Positions 51,207 to 61,058 are shown, counted from the first letter of the stretch. The stretch: DNA of 64,000 bases from Microbulbifer rhizosphaerae (GCF_014191725.1 NZ_JACHWZ010000002.1:124001-188000); one strand, 5' to 3'. Notes: generated by a model from the sequence alone, not told the origin. Program-made: numbers and translations.

Positions 51207-51388
51207 TGTTCTACCACACGAATATTCATCACAACCTGGAAATATGGAGTGCTGTCCCACAAAAACGCAATTTTGCCAGCGGGCGCTACTCAAGCAAGGG
51301 AAATCCTGCAACAATCGCGCTTTTGACTGGAACGGCCAAAGAGCCGGGCAAACTTACACCACAAGAATAACAGGCAAGCGAGAATACT

Positions 51389-52807
51389 ATGTCCGCAGTG
51401 AGAGAGCATTTTGGGTCGCGGCTGGGCTTTATCCTGGCGGCGGCGGGTTCCGCCGTGGGAATCGGCAACCTGGTGGCCTTTCCAGTGGCCGCCACCAAGA
51501 GCGGCGGCGGCGCTTTTTTGCTGGTGTATGCGCTCTTTGTCTTCCTGATCTGCCTGCCGGTGATGATGGCGGAACTGGCCCTGGGTCGCAGAAGCGACAG
51601 GGACCCTGTGGGTGCCTACCGCCAGCTCTCCGGCGGTTCCCACCTGTGGCGCATCCCCGGCTGGCTGGCATTGATCACGCCGTTTATGATCGCGATTTTC
51701 TATCTGGTGGTCACAGTGTGGATCCTGGGCTACCTGATCGGAACGCTGCGGGGCAACCTGGATCAACTGGCCACGGAGGCGTACTTTCTCCAGTTCATCA
51801 ATTCCCCAGTGGTCTTCTTCTATCTGGTGCTGCTGATGTTTGGTATCAACGGTATCCTCGCCCTGGGGGTCAAGGACGGCATCGAGCGCGCGGCCAAGAC
51901 CCTGATGCCGATGCTGTTCGTGATGCTGCTGGGGCTGGTGATCTTCGTACTCACGCGGGAGAACGCGGCGCTGGGGCTCAAATACTACCTGATCCCGGAC
52001 TTCGCCAAGCTCAACGGCGAAGTGGTGAGCAAGGCCATGGCCCAGGCCTTCTTTTCGCTGTCCCTGGGCATGGGCATCATGATCACCTACGGCTCCTACA
52101 TGAAGAAGCAGGACTCGGTACCCGGCTCTGCCAGGGCCGTGGCCATCACCGACACCCTGGTCGCCTTTACCGCCGGCCTGCTGATCCTCCCCAGCGTGTT
52201 TCACTTCAACCCGCAAATCGACCCGGCGGAGCTTAGCGATTCCTCCGCGGGCATGATCTTCCTGTTCCTGCCGAAGATATTCCTGGCCCTGCAGGACAGC
52301 GTGGGCTACGCCGGCGCCAGTGCCGTGGCCGCCGTCTTCTTCTTTTTGGTGCTGGTGGCCGCGGTGACCTCGCTGGTTTCCATTATCGAGGTTCCCCTCG
52401 CCACCCTGCGCGACGAGTACTGCATGTCCCGCAAAAAGGCCATCTACACCGTGGGGCTGGTACAGTTCGTATTGGCCATTGGTTGCGCGGTATCCTTCGG
52501 CATGGCCGACTGGCTCACCCAGTTCGTGCAGTTGGCGGGCGAGAACAAATCCTTTTTCGACCTGGTGGAGATTATCTTCTACGACACCATACTGCCCCTC
52601 AACGGCCTCCTGGTGTGCCTGTTTGTGATCTACAAATGGAAGAAAATCAACTTTGATCAGGAACTGCAGATAGGCGATCCCGGCTTTGCCGGCTCCCTGT
52701 CTCAGAAATACATCAACTTCTCTCTGGGCACCTTTATCCCACTGATACTGCTGTTGATTTTTATCAACACCGTGGCCCTGAAGTTCTTTGGACACAGTTT
52801 TATTTAG
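51389..52807 (+). CDS. Sodium-dependent neurotransmitter-symporter family transporter (first)
   Basis: 472 residues, about twelve helices. The first helix carries the family motif [20 protein letters not shown] with the unwound GSAVG sodium site. It cotransports sodium with amino acids or related solutes. It sits in the usually short gap between ratA and smpB and ends 8 bp before smpB, so smpB may be cotranscribed. Confidence 0.9.
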   Translation: MSAVREHFGSRLGFILAAAGSAVGIGNLVAFPVAATKSGGGAFLLVYALFVFLICLPVMMAELALGRRSDRDPVGAYRQLSGGSHLWRIPGWLALITPFMIAIFYLVVTVWILGYLIGTLRGNLDQLATEAYFLQFINSPVVFFYLVLLMFGINGILALGVKDGIERAAKTLMPMLFVMLLGLVIFVLTRENAALGLKYYLIPDFAKLNGEVVSKAMAQAFFSLSLGMGIMITYGSYMKKQDSVPGSARAVAITDTLVAFTAGLLILPSVFHFNPQIDPAELSDSSAGMIFLFLPKIFLALQDSVGYAGASAVAAVFFFLVLVAAVTSLVSIIEVPLATLRDEYCMSRKKAIYTVGLVQFVLAIGCAVSFGMADWLTQFVQLAGENKSFFDLVEIIFYDTILPLNGLLVCLFVIYKWKKINFDQELQIGDPGFAGSLSQKYINFSLGTFIPLILLLIFINTVALKFFGHSFI

Positions 52808-52815
52808 TTGTATTT

Positions 52816-53295
52816 ATGGCCAAAAAGAAAAAGGCACCGACCTCCAATACCATCGCCCTCAACAAGAAGGCCCGGCACGATTACTTCATCGAAGAGAAGT
52901 TCGAGGCGGGCCTGGAACTGCAGGGCTGGGAGGTGAAGAGCTGCCGCGAGGGCAAAGCCCAGCTCACCGATAGCTACGTGATTTTCAAAGGCGGCGAGGC
53001 CTGGCTGTTGGGTGCGCGCATCCAGCCGCTGCCCAGCGCCTCCACCCACTTCGTCACCGAGCCGGACCGCACCCGCCGGCTGCTGCTCAAGCGGCGCGAG
53101 TTGCACAAACTGATCACCGCCGTGGAACAGAAGGGCCACGCCGTTGTAGCCACCGCGCTCTACTGGAAGAAACATCTGATCAAGTGCGAGATAGCACTGG
53201 CGAAAGGCAAGGCCAAGTACGACAAGCGCGAAACCGAGAAAGAGCGCGACTGGAACCGCCAGAAACAGCGGGTGTTGCACACTGACAATCGCTAG
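52816..53295 (+). CDS. smpB: SsrA-binding protein SmpB
   Basis: 159 residues. OB-fold core with [39 protein letters not shown] and the C-terminal basic tail ([17 protein letters not shown]) that probes the ribosomal decoding site. Partner of the tmRNA encoded 1.7 kb downstream; both rescue stalled ribosomes. Confidence 0.96.
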   Translation: MAKKKKAPTSNTIALNKKARHDYFIEEKFEAGLELQGWEVKSCREGKAQLTDSYVIFKGGEAWLLGARIQPLPSASTHFVTEPDRTRRLLLKRRELHKLITAVEQKGHAVVATALYWKKHLIKCEIALAKGKAKYDKRETEKERDWNRQKQRVLHTDNR

Positions 53296-53361
53296 CCGCG
53301 CTTAACTTTCAAAGTAACTACTCACCCACAGGGAACACGCACCGGTTTAAGGGAACCACCT

Positions 53362-53431
53362 TGTAGGAGCCTGCTTGCAGGCGAATAGCTACGGAGCTCT
53401 GTTCTTGTTCGCCTGCAAGCAGGCTCCTACA
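53362..53431. repeat. Perfect REP-like inverted repeat (CCTGCTTGCAGG type)
   Basis: Two perfect 24-bp arms, 53362-53385 and 53408-53431 (core GGAGCCTGCTTGCAGG / CCTGCAAGCAGGCTCC), flank a 22-base centre. It lies between smpB and the second symporter. One arm recurs at 6540. Confidence 0.85.
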
Positions 53432-53478
53432 GGGGGTGAGTAGTTACCTTTCAAAGAAGAATAACGACGAGACAAGCT

Positions 53479-54825
53479 ATGAGTGCACCGCGAGGACAAT
53501 TCAGTTCCAATGTCGGCTTCCTGATGGCCGCGGCGGGCTCCGCCGTGGGCCTGGGCAATATCTGGGGTTTTCCCACCAAGGCCGCCAGCAACGGCGGCGC
53601 CGCCTTTGTGGTGGTCTATCTGTTTATGGCCTTCCTGCTCGCCTATCCGGCACTGATGGCGGAACTCACCATCGGCCGCCACGCGCGCCGCAATATGGTT
53701 CAGGCGTTGCGCGGTATCGCCCGCGGCCCGGTGACCCGCTTTCTCGGCGGCCTGACGGGGTTCGGCGGCATTCTCGTAGCTTCCCTGATCCTCAGCTTCT
53801 ACGCCATCGTCGCCGGGTGGATGGTCGCGCACCTGGCGGAGCCATTCGCCACCCTGATCGGCGCCGGCGGCATCGCGGACTGGCTCACCGGCGACAGCAC
53901 CCCGCGCAATCTCACCGTCACCGCCATTTTCAGTGGTCTCACCATGCTGATTATCGCCAGCGGCGTGGAAAAGGGGATCGAGCGCTGGTCCACCCTGCTG
54001 ATGCCGTCGCTGATCCTGCTGTTGTTACTGCTAATCATCTATGTGCTGGCCCAGGACGGTGCAATGAAAGGCCTGGAAGTCTACCTGATGCCGGACTTCA
54101 GCCAGCTGTCCCCGGAATTGATGCTCTCCGCCATGGGCCAGGCCTTCTTCTCCCTTTCCCTCGGCGTGGGCACCATGCTGATCTACGGCTCCTACCTCAG
54201 CCGGCAGGAGAGCCTGCCGCGCTTGGGTGCGCTGGTGACCCTGATCGACGTGGGTATTGCCTTTACCGCCGGCCTGCTGATCCTCCCCGCCATGTATGTG
54301 GCCCAGGAAGCGGGCACCCAAATCTTCTCCGACACTGGCGAACTGATCGCCGGCCCCGGGCTGATCATGCAGGTTCTGCCGGCCCTGTTCGACACTATGG
54401 GCACTGCCGGGCTGTTCGTGGCCATCGCCTTCTTCGCGCTGATGGTGATCGCCTCCCTCACCTCCTCCATCTCCATGCTGGAAGTCCCCGTGGCCTTCGC
54501 CATCGAAAACCTGGGCATCGGGCGCCGCCTGGCCACCCCGCTGGTGGGGCTGGCAATCTTCGCCATCAGCAGCCTGATCATCTTCAACTTCGACGCCCTG
54601 TTCGGACTGGTGGTCAGTATCAGTACCGAATTCGGCCAGCCGATACTGGGCGTGGCCCTGTGCATCTTCGCCGGCTGGATCTGGCGGCGCGACCAGTTGC
54701 TGGCGGAATTGGAAAAGGGTCACGAGAACGTAGAACAGACCCTGTTCTGGAAGGTCTGGCCCTGGTACGTGCGCATCGTCTGCCCCCTGCTGATACTGGC
54801 GGCCTTCCTCCAGTCACTGCTTTAA
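53479..54825 (+). CDS. Sodium-dependent neurotransmitter-symporter family transporter (second)
   Basis: 448 residues, same family as the gene at 51389, with [20 protein letters not shown] as the first helix. Later shared motifs include ERWSTLLMPSLILLLLL and [20 protein letters not shown]. It is diverged from the first copy rather than a recent duplicate. The pair flanks smpB. Confidence 0.9.
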   Translation: MSAPRGQFSSNVGFLMAAAGSAVGLGNIWGFPTKAASNGGAAFVVVYLFMAFLLAYPALMAELTIGRHARRNMVQALRGIARGPVTRFLGGLTGFGGILVASLILSFYAIVAGWMVAHLAEPFATLIGAGGIADWLTGDSTPRNLTVTAIFSGLTMLIIASGVEKGIERWSTLLMPSLILLLLLLIIYVLAQDGAMKGLEVYLMPDFSQLSPELMLSAMGQAFFSLSLGVGTMLIYGSYLSRQESLPRLGALVTLIDVGIAFTAGLLILPAMYVAQEAGTQIFSDTGELIAGPGLIMQVLPALFDTMGTAGLFVAIAFFALMVIASLTSSISMLEVPVAFAIENLGIGRRLATPLVGLAIFAISSLIIFNFDALFGLVVSISTEFGQPILGVALCIFAGWIWRRDQLLAELEKGHENVEQTLFWKVWPWYVRIVCPLLILAAFLQSLL

Positions 54826-54834
54826 TTTTTTGCT

Positions 54835-54860
54835 CCCCTCTCCCGCTTGCGGGAGAGGGG
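54835..54860 (+). terminator. Hairpin after the second symporter
   Basis: CCCCTCTCCCGC-TT-GCGGGAGAGGGG, 12-bp perfect arms, preceded by a T run. It is also a repeat type found widely in gammaproteobacteria, so terminator and repeat roles overlap. Confidence 0.6.
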
Positions 54861-54933
54861 CTGGGGGAGAGGGAAATGACCTACTAACCACAAACAAGTC
54901 CCCCGGCACCTGTTGCCCCACCCCCGATTTTGG

Positions 54934-54939
54934 TATACT
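54934..54939 (+). promoter_or_regulatory. -10 element of the ssrA promoter
   Basis: TATACT, with a poor -35 (TGTTGC at 54911-54916, 17 bp upstream). Transcription would start a few bases later, leaving a short 5' leader that RNase P removes before position 54966. Confidence 0.6.
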
Positions 54940-54965
54940 CCGCTTACACGAATGTGTTTCTTATC

Positions 54966-55319
54966 GGGGATGACTTGGATTCGACGCCGGTGACGAAACC
55001 ATGGGTGCATGCCGTGATGGCAGCCAATCACGTAAATCCAAAGCTGCAAACTATTAGTTGCCAACGACGACAACTACGCTCTAGCGGCTTAAGCCCGCTA
55101 GCAGACTGCGGCAAGGTTCCAGTACCGCGCAACAGTTTGTAATACAGAACTGGATCGCCGTGAAGTTTGTCTGGGATGGATCGGCTAAAACTTTACAGAC
55201 TCGCTCTTAACGTCCTGCCCGCCGGGCTGTTTTGAGTTAAATCAATAGACGGAACTAAGCATGTAGAGCCTCTGGCAGAGTGCTGACGGACGCGGGTTCG
55301 ACTCCCGCCATCTCCACCA
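54966..55319 (+). ncRNA. ssrA: Transfer-messenger RNA (tmRNA)
   Basis: About 354 nt. The 5' GGGGATG pairs with the 3' CATCTCC before ACCA, giving the tRNA-Ala-like acceptor, and the T arm GGTTCGACTCC is present near the 3' end. The tag frame (55060-55092) encodes ANDDNYALAA and TAA, the pseudomonad-type degradation tag. With SmpB it releases stalled ribosomes and tags the broken protein. The 3' end is a common integration site for islands, matching the accessory genes that follow. Confidence 0.97.
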
Positions 55320-55325
55320 ATCAAC

Positions 55326-55360
55326 AAAAAGCCCACCCCGGAAGGAGTGGGCTTTTTTGT
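55326..55360 (+). terminator. tmRNA terminator
   Basis: GCCCACCCC / GGAGTGGGC stem (55331-55352, one mismatch) followed by TTTTTT. A near-copy occurs at 56384. Confidence 0.88.
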
Positions 55361-55470
55361 TGAATTGTGCGGCGGCAGCTGCACGGCCTACCCGTCGCGA
55401 CAGTTGATAGAGGCACCGATTTGACGTACATTATATTCATCTCAACGGCCCCTTGCGGAGGCGATTCACC

Positions 55471-55758
55471 ATGAGTGCGACCACAGACGCCAAACAAGAC
55501 CGGATCAACCTCCGGTTGAAGCACAATGCCAAGAAAGTGCTGGAGCGCGCCGCGAGCTTCGAAGGCAAAACCGTCAGCAACTTCATCCTCACCAGTGCCC
55601 TGGCCCGCGCCGAAAAAACCATTCAAGAGCATGAAATGATGAGCCTGAACGCCCGGGATTCCGAGGCCTTCTTCAACGCATTGAACAAACCGGTCCGCTT
55701 CAACAAAAAACTGGCAGCCGCCCTCAAAGAACATGATCGGCGCACTACCGGGAAATGA
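55471..55758 (+). CDS. DUF1778-family antitoxin (TacA-like)
   Basis: 95 residues from ATG 55471. A ribbon-helix-helix-type start (QDRINLRLKHNAKKVLERAA, then GKTVSNFILTSAL) leads into a flexible C-terminus that would wrap the toxin. It overlaps the GNAT gene by 4 bp (ATGA), the standard order antitoxin-toxin. It likely also represses the pair. Confidence 0.87.
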   Translation: MSATTDAKQDRINLRLKHNAKKVLERAASFEGKTVSNFILTSALARAEKTIQEHEMMSLNARDSEAFFNALNKPVRFNKKLAAALKEHDRRTTGK

Positions 55759-56255
55759 CCGACTACGCCAGCCTCGTTATAACGCCACTGAACAATCACC
55801 ACGACAGGCCCGGCTTCCACTGCGGCAATACCTCCCTGGATGACTACATCCGAAAGCAGGCTCGACAGGATGTGAAACGCCGAGTCAGCCGGGTGTTCGT
55901 GGCGACTGAAGGGAGCCAGCCGGGCACCATCGTGGGTTACTACACCCTCTCCACCCTGTCGATTGAACTCAATCAGCTACCGGAGAATCTCGCCCGCAAG
56001 CTACCCCGCCACCCGATTCCGGCCGCTTTACTCGGCAGACTGGCGGTCAGCCAGGCCGCGCAGGGGCATGGGGTGGGCCGGGTGCTGTTGGCCGATGCTC
56101 TAAAGCGTACGCTGGCCGCGAGCGATGAAATCGCCATCTATGCCATGGTGGTCGACGCCATTGACGAAGATGCACAAAGTTTTTACGAACAGTTCGGATT
56201 TGCGCGGCTCGCTACCGATAGTCGCCGCTTGTTCCTGCCACTAAAATCTCTGTGA
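55755..56255 (+). CDS. GNAT acetyltransferase toxin (TacT-like)
   Basis: 166 residues. N-terminal toxin-family pattern CGNTSLDDYIRKQARQDVKR, acetyl-CoA-binding loop AAQGHGVGRVLLADAL near residue 100 and FYEQFGFARL near 145. TacT-type toxins acetylate charged tRNAs and stop translation. It is immediately downstream of ssrA, the rescue RNA for blocked ribosomes. Confidence 0.86.
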   Translation: MTDYASLVITPLNNHHDRPGFHCGNTSLDDYIRKQARQDVKRRVSRVFVATEGSQPGTIVGYYTLSTLSIELNQLPENLARKLPRHPIPAALLGRLAVSQAAQGHGVGRVLLADALKRTLAASDEIAIYAMVVDAIDEDAQSFYEQFGFARLATDSRRLFLPLKSL

Positions 56256-56604
56256 CTGCTCCCCGCCCTATCTGCGGGGCTTCCAACTGCACGGGTAACA
56301 ACCGGCGAGCAACCAGATTCACGCGAGCCCTCAGCGGCAGAGACCAACAGTCCTTCGGCCTTAAGTTTTAAAGTACCCTCTACAAAAAAGCCCACCCCAC
56401 AAGGGGTGGGCCTTTTTGTGCATGGGATAAGATTTGCCGCGCCCAGAAATGACAAAGGCTCCACTAAGGGAGCCTGATCGCAGCTTCGGCAGAGCTTGTC
56501 ATCGCCGGTTGCCGAGCTGGCTGCACGGGACGGACCTTAGTGCAGTCTCGAATGCCTGCACGAAGCAGGAGACAAGCGAACTCTAGATGGCCCTCACAAG
56601 CAAA
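56256..56604. other. Intergenic stretch with duplicated terminator
   Basis: About 350 bp without a gene. It holds the terminator at 56384 and scattered short dyads such as CCCCGCCC...GCGGGGC (56262-56280) and GGCTCC...GGAGCC (56458-56475). I see no RNA gene. Confidence 0.5.
56384..56418. terminator. Bidirectional terminator, near-copy of the tmRNA terminator
   Basis: GCCCACCCC-ACAA-GGGGTGGGC flanked by AAAAAA and TTTTT. It serves the rightward toxin gene and possibly the leftward helix-turn-helix gene. Confidence 0.85.
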
Positions 56605-57045
56605 TCACCTGGAAGCCACCATCCAATGGTCATCAATTTGAAAATGTAGCTCTTTTTCCCTGTCACAGCGATCCATTTCATTAAGGCGATCAACCAGCTC
56701 ACGAACCTGGCTGTTTTCCTGAATGTATTGCAGATAACAAATGCGCAACAAAAGATCGGCAGACCTGTTGATTTTGTTCTCGTCACTTTCCCATTTGCGG
56801 ACAGTGATTTCGGATACACCCAAAGTATTCGCCAACATCTTTTGCGACATATCCAGCTCGCTGCGCAAAAAACGGATCTCCCGCGCATTCAAACGATCTG
56901 CCTTCATGACCACATGATAGCCAATCGCCTTGTGCAACCCTTTGATATCCCTTATCGCTATGGCCCGCCCGTACGCTGTGTCCCGGTACTCGAAGCCATT
57001 TTCAAGGTAGATGCCAGGGAGGCCGCATTCTAAATAGTGATACAT
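56605..57045 (-). CDS. XRE-type helix-turn-helix protein, probable antitoxin
   Basis: 146 residues. An N-terminal segment (MYHYLECGLPGIYLENGF, then GLHKAIGYHVVMKADRL) is followed by a helix-turn-helix (LRSELDMSQKMLANTLGVSE, then ITVRKWESDENK). Small regulators with this N-terminal type commonly follow a DUF4258-like partner gene. Here it follows the 101-residue gene at 57051-57356 by 5 bp. A dyad upstream of that gene is a likely binding site. I class it as toxin-antitoxin-like by analogy. Confidence 0.65.
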   Translation of the reverse strand: MYHYLECGLPGIYLENGFEYRDTAYGRAIAIRDIKGLHKAIGYHVVMKADRLNAREIRFLRSELDMSQKMLANTLGVSEITVRKWESDENKINRSADLLLRICYLQYIQENSQVRELVDRLNEMDRCDREKELHFQIDDHWMVASR

Positions 57046-57050
57046 CGTTT

Positions 57051-57356
57051 CTAGCCCTCCTCAACAAACCGCACCAAAAGCTGGTTTCCCTCCGGTGTGA
57101 TACTGACAGTTACATAAATTGGAAGCCCTGCGGTGAGAACCTGCAGCACTCCACTGACCGACCCGTCTTCTTCAGACGTGGGGCCATGGTGCAGCTCTCC
57201 CCTCTCCAATGCCTGCCACACCTGACTCATCAATACGCGGCCCGAGCGGCAGCTTTCCAGCGGCGGTATGGCCACATTGAAAGAGTCTGTGGCGATATCG
57301 CGTACACGTTTGATAAAGGCTCTGGGGCTGGAGAGCATTGGAGTGGGCTGAATCAT
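57051..57356 (-). CDS. Small protein paired with the HTH gene (candidate toxin)
   Basis: 101 residues, starts MIQPTPMLSSPRAFIKRV and ends LLVRFVEEG. The pattern GELHHGPTSEEDGSVSGVL and then ITPEGNQLLVRFV suggests an alpha-beta fold loosely like DUF4258 partners of such HTH proteins, but I cannot identify it firmly. Its start codon abuts a perfect 7-bp-arm dyad. Confidence 0.5.
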   Translation of the reverse strand: MIQPTPMLSSPRAFIKRVRDIATDSFNVAIPPLESCRSGRVLMSQVWQALERGELHHGPTSEEDGSVSGVLQVLTAGLPIYVTVSITPEGNQLLVRFVEEG

Positions 57357-57375
57357 ACCGATACTATATATCGGT
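57357..57375. promoter_or_regulatory. Operator-like dyad of the HTH pair
   Basis: ACCGATA-N5-TATCGGT abuts the start of the leftward pair and overlaps its TATATAG -10-like sequence. Autoregulation by the XRE protein is the obvious model. Confidence 0.6.
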
Positions 57376-57550
57376 TCAAGCAGGAAAAGTCAAAATTTGC
57401 GACTCATCATTCATCTTTTCTAGCTCGCCTGGACACTCCATGACGCCTATTACAACTGAACGGTACTGATGGGCGCCTGGTTCTCATTTGCCCTCCCCCG
57501 TGATCTCCCGCAAAATCAGCCCCATCCTGCAGTAACCAAAAGCTCAAAAA

Positions 57551-60283
57551 ATGGACAAAAGCTTCTCCTCCATGGCCGCCTTCCTGTGGTCCGTGGCCGA
57601 CCTCCTGCGCGGGGACTTCAAGCAATCCCAATACGGCCGCGTGATACTGCCATTCACCCTGCTGCGGCGCCTGGAATGTGTGCTGGCGCCCACCAAGGGC
57701 GAAGTGCGGGCAAAGTACGGCGAGGTGAAGAGTCTGCCCGAGGAGGCGCAGGAAAAACTGCTGCTGCACGCGGCCAAGCAGCCCTTCTACAACACCTCTG
57801 AAATGGACCTGCGCGCCCTGGGCACCACCCAGATCCTCGATAACCTGGAGAGCTATGTGCAGGCCTTCAGCCCCGCCGCGCGGGAGATCTTCGACTACTT
57901 CTCCTTCAGCGAGTTTCTGGAGAAGCTGAACGACGCCAACCTGCTCTACCTGGTTGCGGAGAAGTTCGCCAATATCGACCTCTCCCCCGACGCCATCGGC
58001 AACCACGAGATGGGGCTGATCTTCGAAGACCTGATCCGCCGCTTCGCGGAATCCTCCAACGAGACCGCCGGTGAGCACTTCACCCCGCGGGACATAGTGC
58101 GCCTGACCACCTCGCTGGTGTTCGCCGGTGACGACGACGCGCTGGCCAGATCCGGCATAGTGCGTTCCATCTACGACCCCACCGCCGGCACCGGCGGCTT
58201 CCTGTCCTCCGGCATGGAGTACCTGCACGAGGTCAACCAGGGCGCGCGGTTGGCCACCTTCGGCCAGGAGCTGAACCCCGAGTCCTACGCCATCTGCAAG
58301 GCGGACATGCTGATCAAGGGCCAGGACGTGTCCAACATCAAGCTGGGCAACACCCTCTCCGACGACCAGCTGCCCCTGGAGCGCTTCGACTATATGCTCT
58401 CCAATCCGCCGTTCGGGGTGGAGTGGAAGAAGGTGCAGAAGGTCATCAACGACGAGCACAAGCTCAAGGGCTACAGCGGCCGCTTCGGCCCCGGCCTGCC
58501 GCGGGTATCCGACGGCTCGCTGCTGTTCCTGCTGCACCTGATCTCCAAGATGCGGCCGAAGGACGCGGGTGGCAGCCGTATCGGTATCATCCTCAACGGC
58601 TCGCCGCTGTTTACCGGCGGCGCCGGCAGCGGCGAGAGCGAAATCCGCCGCTACATCCTCGAGCAGGACCTGCTGGAGGCGATCATCGCGCTGCCCACCG
58701 ATATGTTCTACAACACCGGCATCGCCACCTATATCTGGGTACTGTCCAACCACAAGCCCGCCGAGCGCAAAGGCAAAGTGCAGCTGGTGAATGCCACCGG
58801 CTCCGACTACTTCGCCAAGATGCGCAAATCCCTGGGCTCCAAGCGCAACACCCTGACCGAGGAAGCCATAGAGGCGGTGGTGAAATCCTACGGCCAGTTC
58901 GAGACGGGCGAAGACAGCAAGATCTTCGACTACCGGGAGTTCGGCTACCGCCGCATCACGGTGGAACGGCCGCTGAAACTGGCGCTCTACCCCCACGACA
59001 CGGAAAAGCTGGCGGCGCTGCGCGCGGACAAGGGCTGGGCCAAGCTGAGCGAGGGCGAGCAGAGCGCGATCCTGCAGGCGCTGGCGGCCATGCCCGAGGA
59101 GAAGTATCTGTCCCGCAACACCTTTAAGAAGCAGCTCTCGGCCAAGCTGGCGGATACAAAGCTCTCCGCGGTGCAGTTCAAGCTGCTGTGCAAGCACCTG
59201 GGCGAGCAGGACGACGACGCCGAGGTGTGCAAAACCAAGGGCCAGCCGGAGCCGAACCCGGACCTGCGCGACAACGAGAATGTGCCGCTGAGCGAGAACA
59301 TTGAGGACTACTTCGCGCGCGAGGTACTGCCCCATGTGCCGGATGCCTGGATCGACACCGGCAAGACCGACCCGCAGGATGCGCAGGTGGGTATTGTCGG
59401 CTATGAGATTCCGTTTAACCGGCACTTCTACCAGTATGTGCCGCCGCGCTCGCTGGAGGCGATTGATGCGGATCTGGATAAGGTCACCGCGGACATTCTG
59501 GATTTGCTGCAGGAGGTGCACTCCCGCCAGGCGGTGATTTCCCATGCGGTCACCAAGGGCCTCAATCCCCATGCGAAGATGAAGGACAGCGGCGTGGAGT
59601 GGCTAGATGAGGTGCCGGAGCATTGGGTGGTCACTCGATTAAAGCATATTTCCCGGCTCCAGTCAGGAATCGCCAAAGGGCGCACGGTGTCGGAAAACGC
59701 TATCACGGTGCCGATGTTGCGAGTCGCAAACGTACAAGATGGTTACGTAAAGCTCGATGATGTACACACCATCCAGATAGAGCCGGAGGAGCTAGATAGG
59801 TACTCTCTCAAAGCAGGCGACTTGCTAATGAACGAGGGTGGAGACAACGACAAACTTGGCCGCGGTACTGTCTGGCAGGCTAAAATTAATCCGTGCATCC
59901 ATCAAAACCATGTATTTGCTGTGCGAGTTTTTGGCTGTGAGCCGGAGTGGGTGGCACTTTTCACTCAATCGAGCTATGCGAAGTTCTATTTCTACAGCGT
60001 ATCCAAGCAAAGCACTAATCTGGCATCAATCGCGTCTAGTAGTATTAAAGAGGCGCCCATCCTCCTACCCCCAAAGCATGAGCGAGCAGAAATCATGGCT
60101 TATCTGAAGCAGGTGCAAGAAAGGCTTGATGCGCTACTTGAAAAGTCAGCCAGTCAAATCTCGCTGTTACAAGAGCGGCGCTCTGCTCTGATGTCCGCCG
60201 CAGTTACTGGTAAGATCGACGTTCGTGACTGGCAGCCGGAACAGGTGGAACCCGAGCCAAAACTTGCATGCGAAGCAGTTTAG
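57551..60283 (+). CDS. hsdM: Type I restriction methyltransferase fused to a half specificity subunit (HsdM-HsdS')
   Basis: 910 residues in one uninterrupted frame. Residues 1-655 are HsdM: N-terminal helical domain ([20 protein letters not shown]), SAM motif DPTAGTGGF at about 209, catalytic NPPF at about 285. From about 657 the sequence is the second half of an HsdS: central conserved helix ([16 protein letters not shown]), [14 protein letters not shown] [17 protein letters not shown], a single target-recognition domain, and the closing helix [20 protein letters not shown]. The first target domain is missing. A single-TRD protein could dimerise to read a palindromic split site. No hsdR is visible in the window. 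Confidence 0.85.
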   Translation: MDKSFSSMAAFLWSVADLLRGDFKQSQYGRVILPFTLLRRLECVLAPTKGEVRAKYGEVKSLPEEAQEKLLLHAAKQPFYNTSEMDLRALGTTQILDNLESYVQAFSPAAREIFDYFSFSEFLEKLNDANLLYLVAEKFANIDLSPDAIGNHEMGLIFEDLIRRFAESSNETAGEHFTPRDIVRLTTSLVFAGDDDALARSGIVRSIYDPTAGTGGFLSSGMEYLHEVNQGARLATFGQELNPESYAICKADMLIKGQDVSNIKLGNTLSDDQLPLERFDYMLSNPPFGVEWKKVQKVINDEHKLKGYSGRFGPGLPRVSDGSLLFLLHLISKMRPKDAGGSRIGIILNGSPLFTGGAGSGESEIRRYILEQDLLEAIIALPTDMFYNTGIATYIWVLSNHKPAERKGKVQLVNATGSDYFAKMRKSLGSKRNTLTEEAIEAVVKSYGQFETGEDSKIFDYREFGYRRITVERPLKLALYPHDTEKLAALRADKGWAKLSEGEQSAILQALAAMPEEKYLSRNTFKKQLSAKLADTKLSAVQFKLLCKHLGEQDDDAEVCKTKGQPEPNPDLRDNENVPLSENIEDYFAREVLPHVPDAWIDTGKTDPQDAQVGIVGYEIPFNRHFYQYVPPRSLEAIDADLDKVTADILDLLQEVHSRQAVISHAVTKGLNPHAKMKDSGVEWLDEVPEHWVVTRLKHISRLQSGIAKGRTVSENAITVPMLRVANVQDGYVKLDDVHTIQIEPEELDRYSLKAGDLLMNEGGDNDKLGRGTVWQAKINPCIHQNHVFAVRVFGCEPEWVALFTQSSYAKFYFYSVSKQSTNLASIASSSIKEAPILLPPKHERAEIMAYLKQVQERLDALLEKSASQISLLQERRSALMSAAVTGKIDVRDWQPEQVEPEPKLACEAV

Positions 60284-60336
60284 AGGTACTTAAAACCGAT
60301 AACCCACAGACCGCTAAATCAAGGAGGAAACAACCA

Positions 60337-60876
60337 ATGTTCCAATGGCGAGACGATCACCTCAGAACAGAGGAAAGGTACAGGGCTTTGCGTGAAATTA
60401 CTTACGAGGCCGTGATGGAGGAGTACCCGGAAATCACCGCAAAAGACATCTCTATCAGGGATGCGTTCACCGCAGATTCCTGGAAGCATATTGACGGTGA
60501 CACTGCCCGCACACGGAGGGGAAGCTGGGACTGGGCCAGAGAATATCCCTACTACAAGAAAAAACCCAATCGCTTTGAAATATCCCTTTGGCGTGGTGGC
60601 GTTCTCGGAGCTCTGTCCTACGGGCAGACCTCCAAGAGCGGCACCAGGGTCAGGATGAACCTGATAGAGTCCATACCGCTACGCCCCACGCCGCTCGGCA
60701 TGAGGGCTTTGCCGGTACTTTCATATGCCGCAGCGGCCTTTGCGCACCTGGTTGGTGCAGATGAACTCTGGGTGCTGGACCCAGATCCTTCCCTTGAAGG
60801 ACTATATATGCAAGAAGGGTTCGGCTCCCGAACCTATTATCACGGCAAACGCGTTGGCCAGAGGATAGTATTATGA
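60337..60876 (+). CDS. Acetyltransferase-like protein of the duplicated small-gene module
   Basis: 179 residues from ATG 60337 (AAGGAGG upstream). The C-terminal half resembles a GNAT fold: LWRGGVLGALSYGQTSKSGT, then LPVLSYAAAAFAHLVGADEL and PSLEGLYMQEGFGSR. The N-terminal 60 residues are charged and unrecognised. It overlaps the next tiny gene by 4 bp. A decayed counterpart of its C-terminus occurs at 62609. Confidence 0.6.
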   Translation: MFQWRDDHLRTEERYRALREITYEAVMEEYPEITAKDISIRDAFTADSWKHIDGDTARTRRGSWDWAREYPYYKKKPNRFEISLWRGGVLGALSYGQTSKSGTRVRMNLIESIPLRPTPLGMRALPVLSYAAAAFAHLVGADELWVLDPDPSLEGLYMQEGFGSRTYYHGKRVGQRIVL

Positions 60877-61058
60877 TCCCAGACCCAAACACAAAAGAAG
60901 GCCGCGAGGAAATTGCACGCAGGCTGAAGAAAGTGAAAAAAGAAGGGGCGAAATCTAGAAAGCGAGCGCTCAAGGATATTGACAGTGAGCCATCAGGAAA
61001 ACTCACCAACCCCAGCGATATTGACAGAGTCAGAGATCGGAGAGACGAAGATGAATAA
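60873..61058 (+). CDS. Tiny highly charged protein A1
   Basis: 61 residues, about half Lys, Arg, Glu and Asp. Pattern EEIARRLKKVKKEGAKSRKR, then SEPSGKLTNPSDIDRVRDRR. Starts inside the acetyltransferase stop (ATGA) and overlaps the next gene, so all three are cotranslated. The gene at 62785 is a diverged homologue. Helical, likely a nucleic-acid or protein-binding peptide; function unknown. Confidence 0.6.
   Translation: MIPDPNTKEGREEIARRLKKVKKEGAKSRKRALKDIDSEPSGKLTNPSDIDRVRDRRDEDE

Noticed and set aside
57407-59572. A 721-codon open frame antisense to the hsdM fusion
   Set aside because: Its translation is a low-complexity mirror of a gene with clear motifs ([12 protein letters not shown]).
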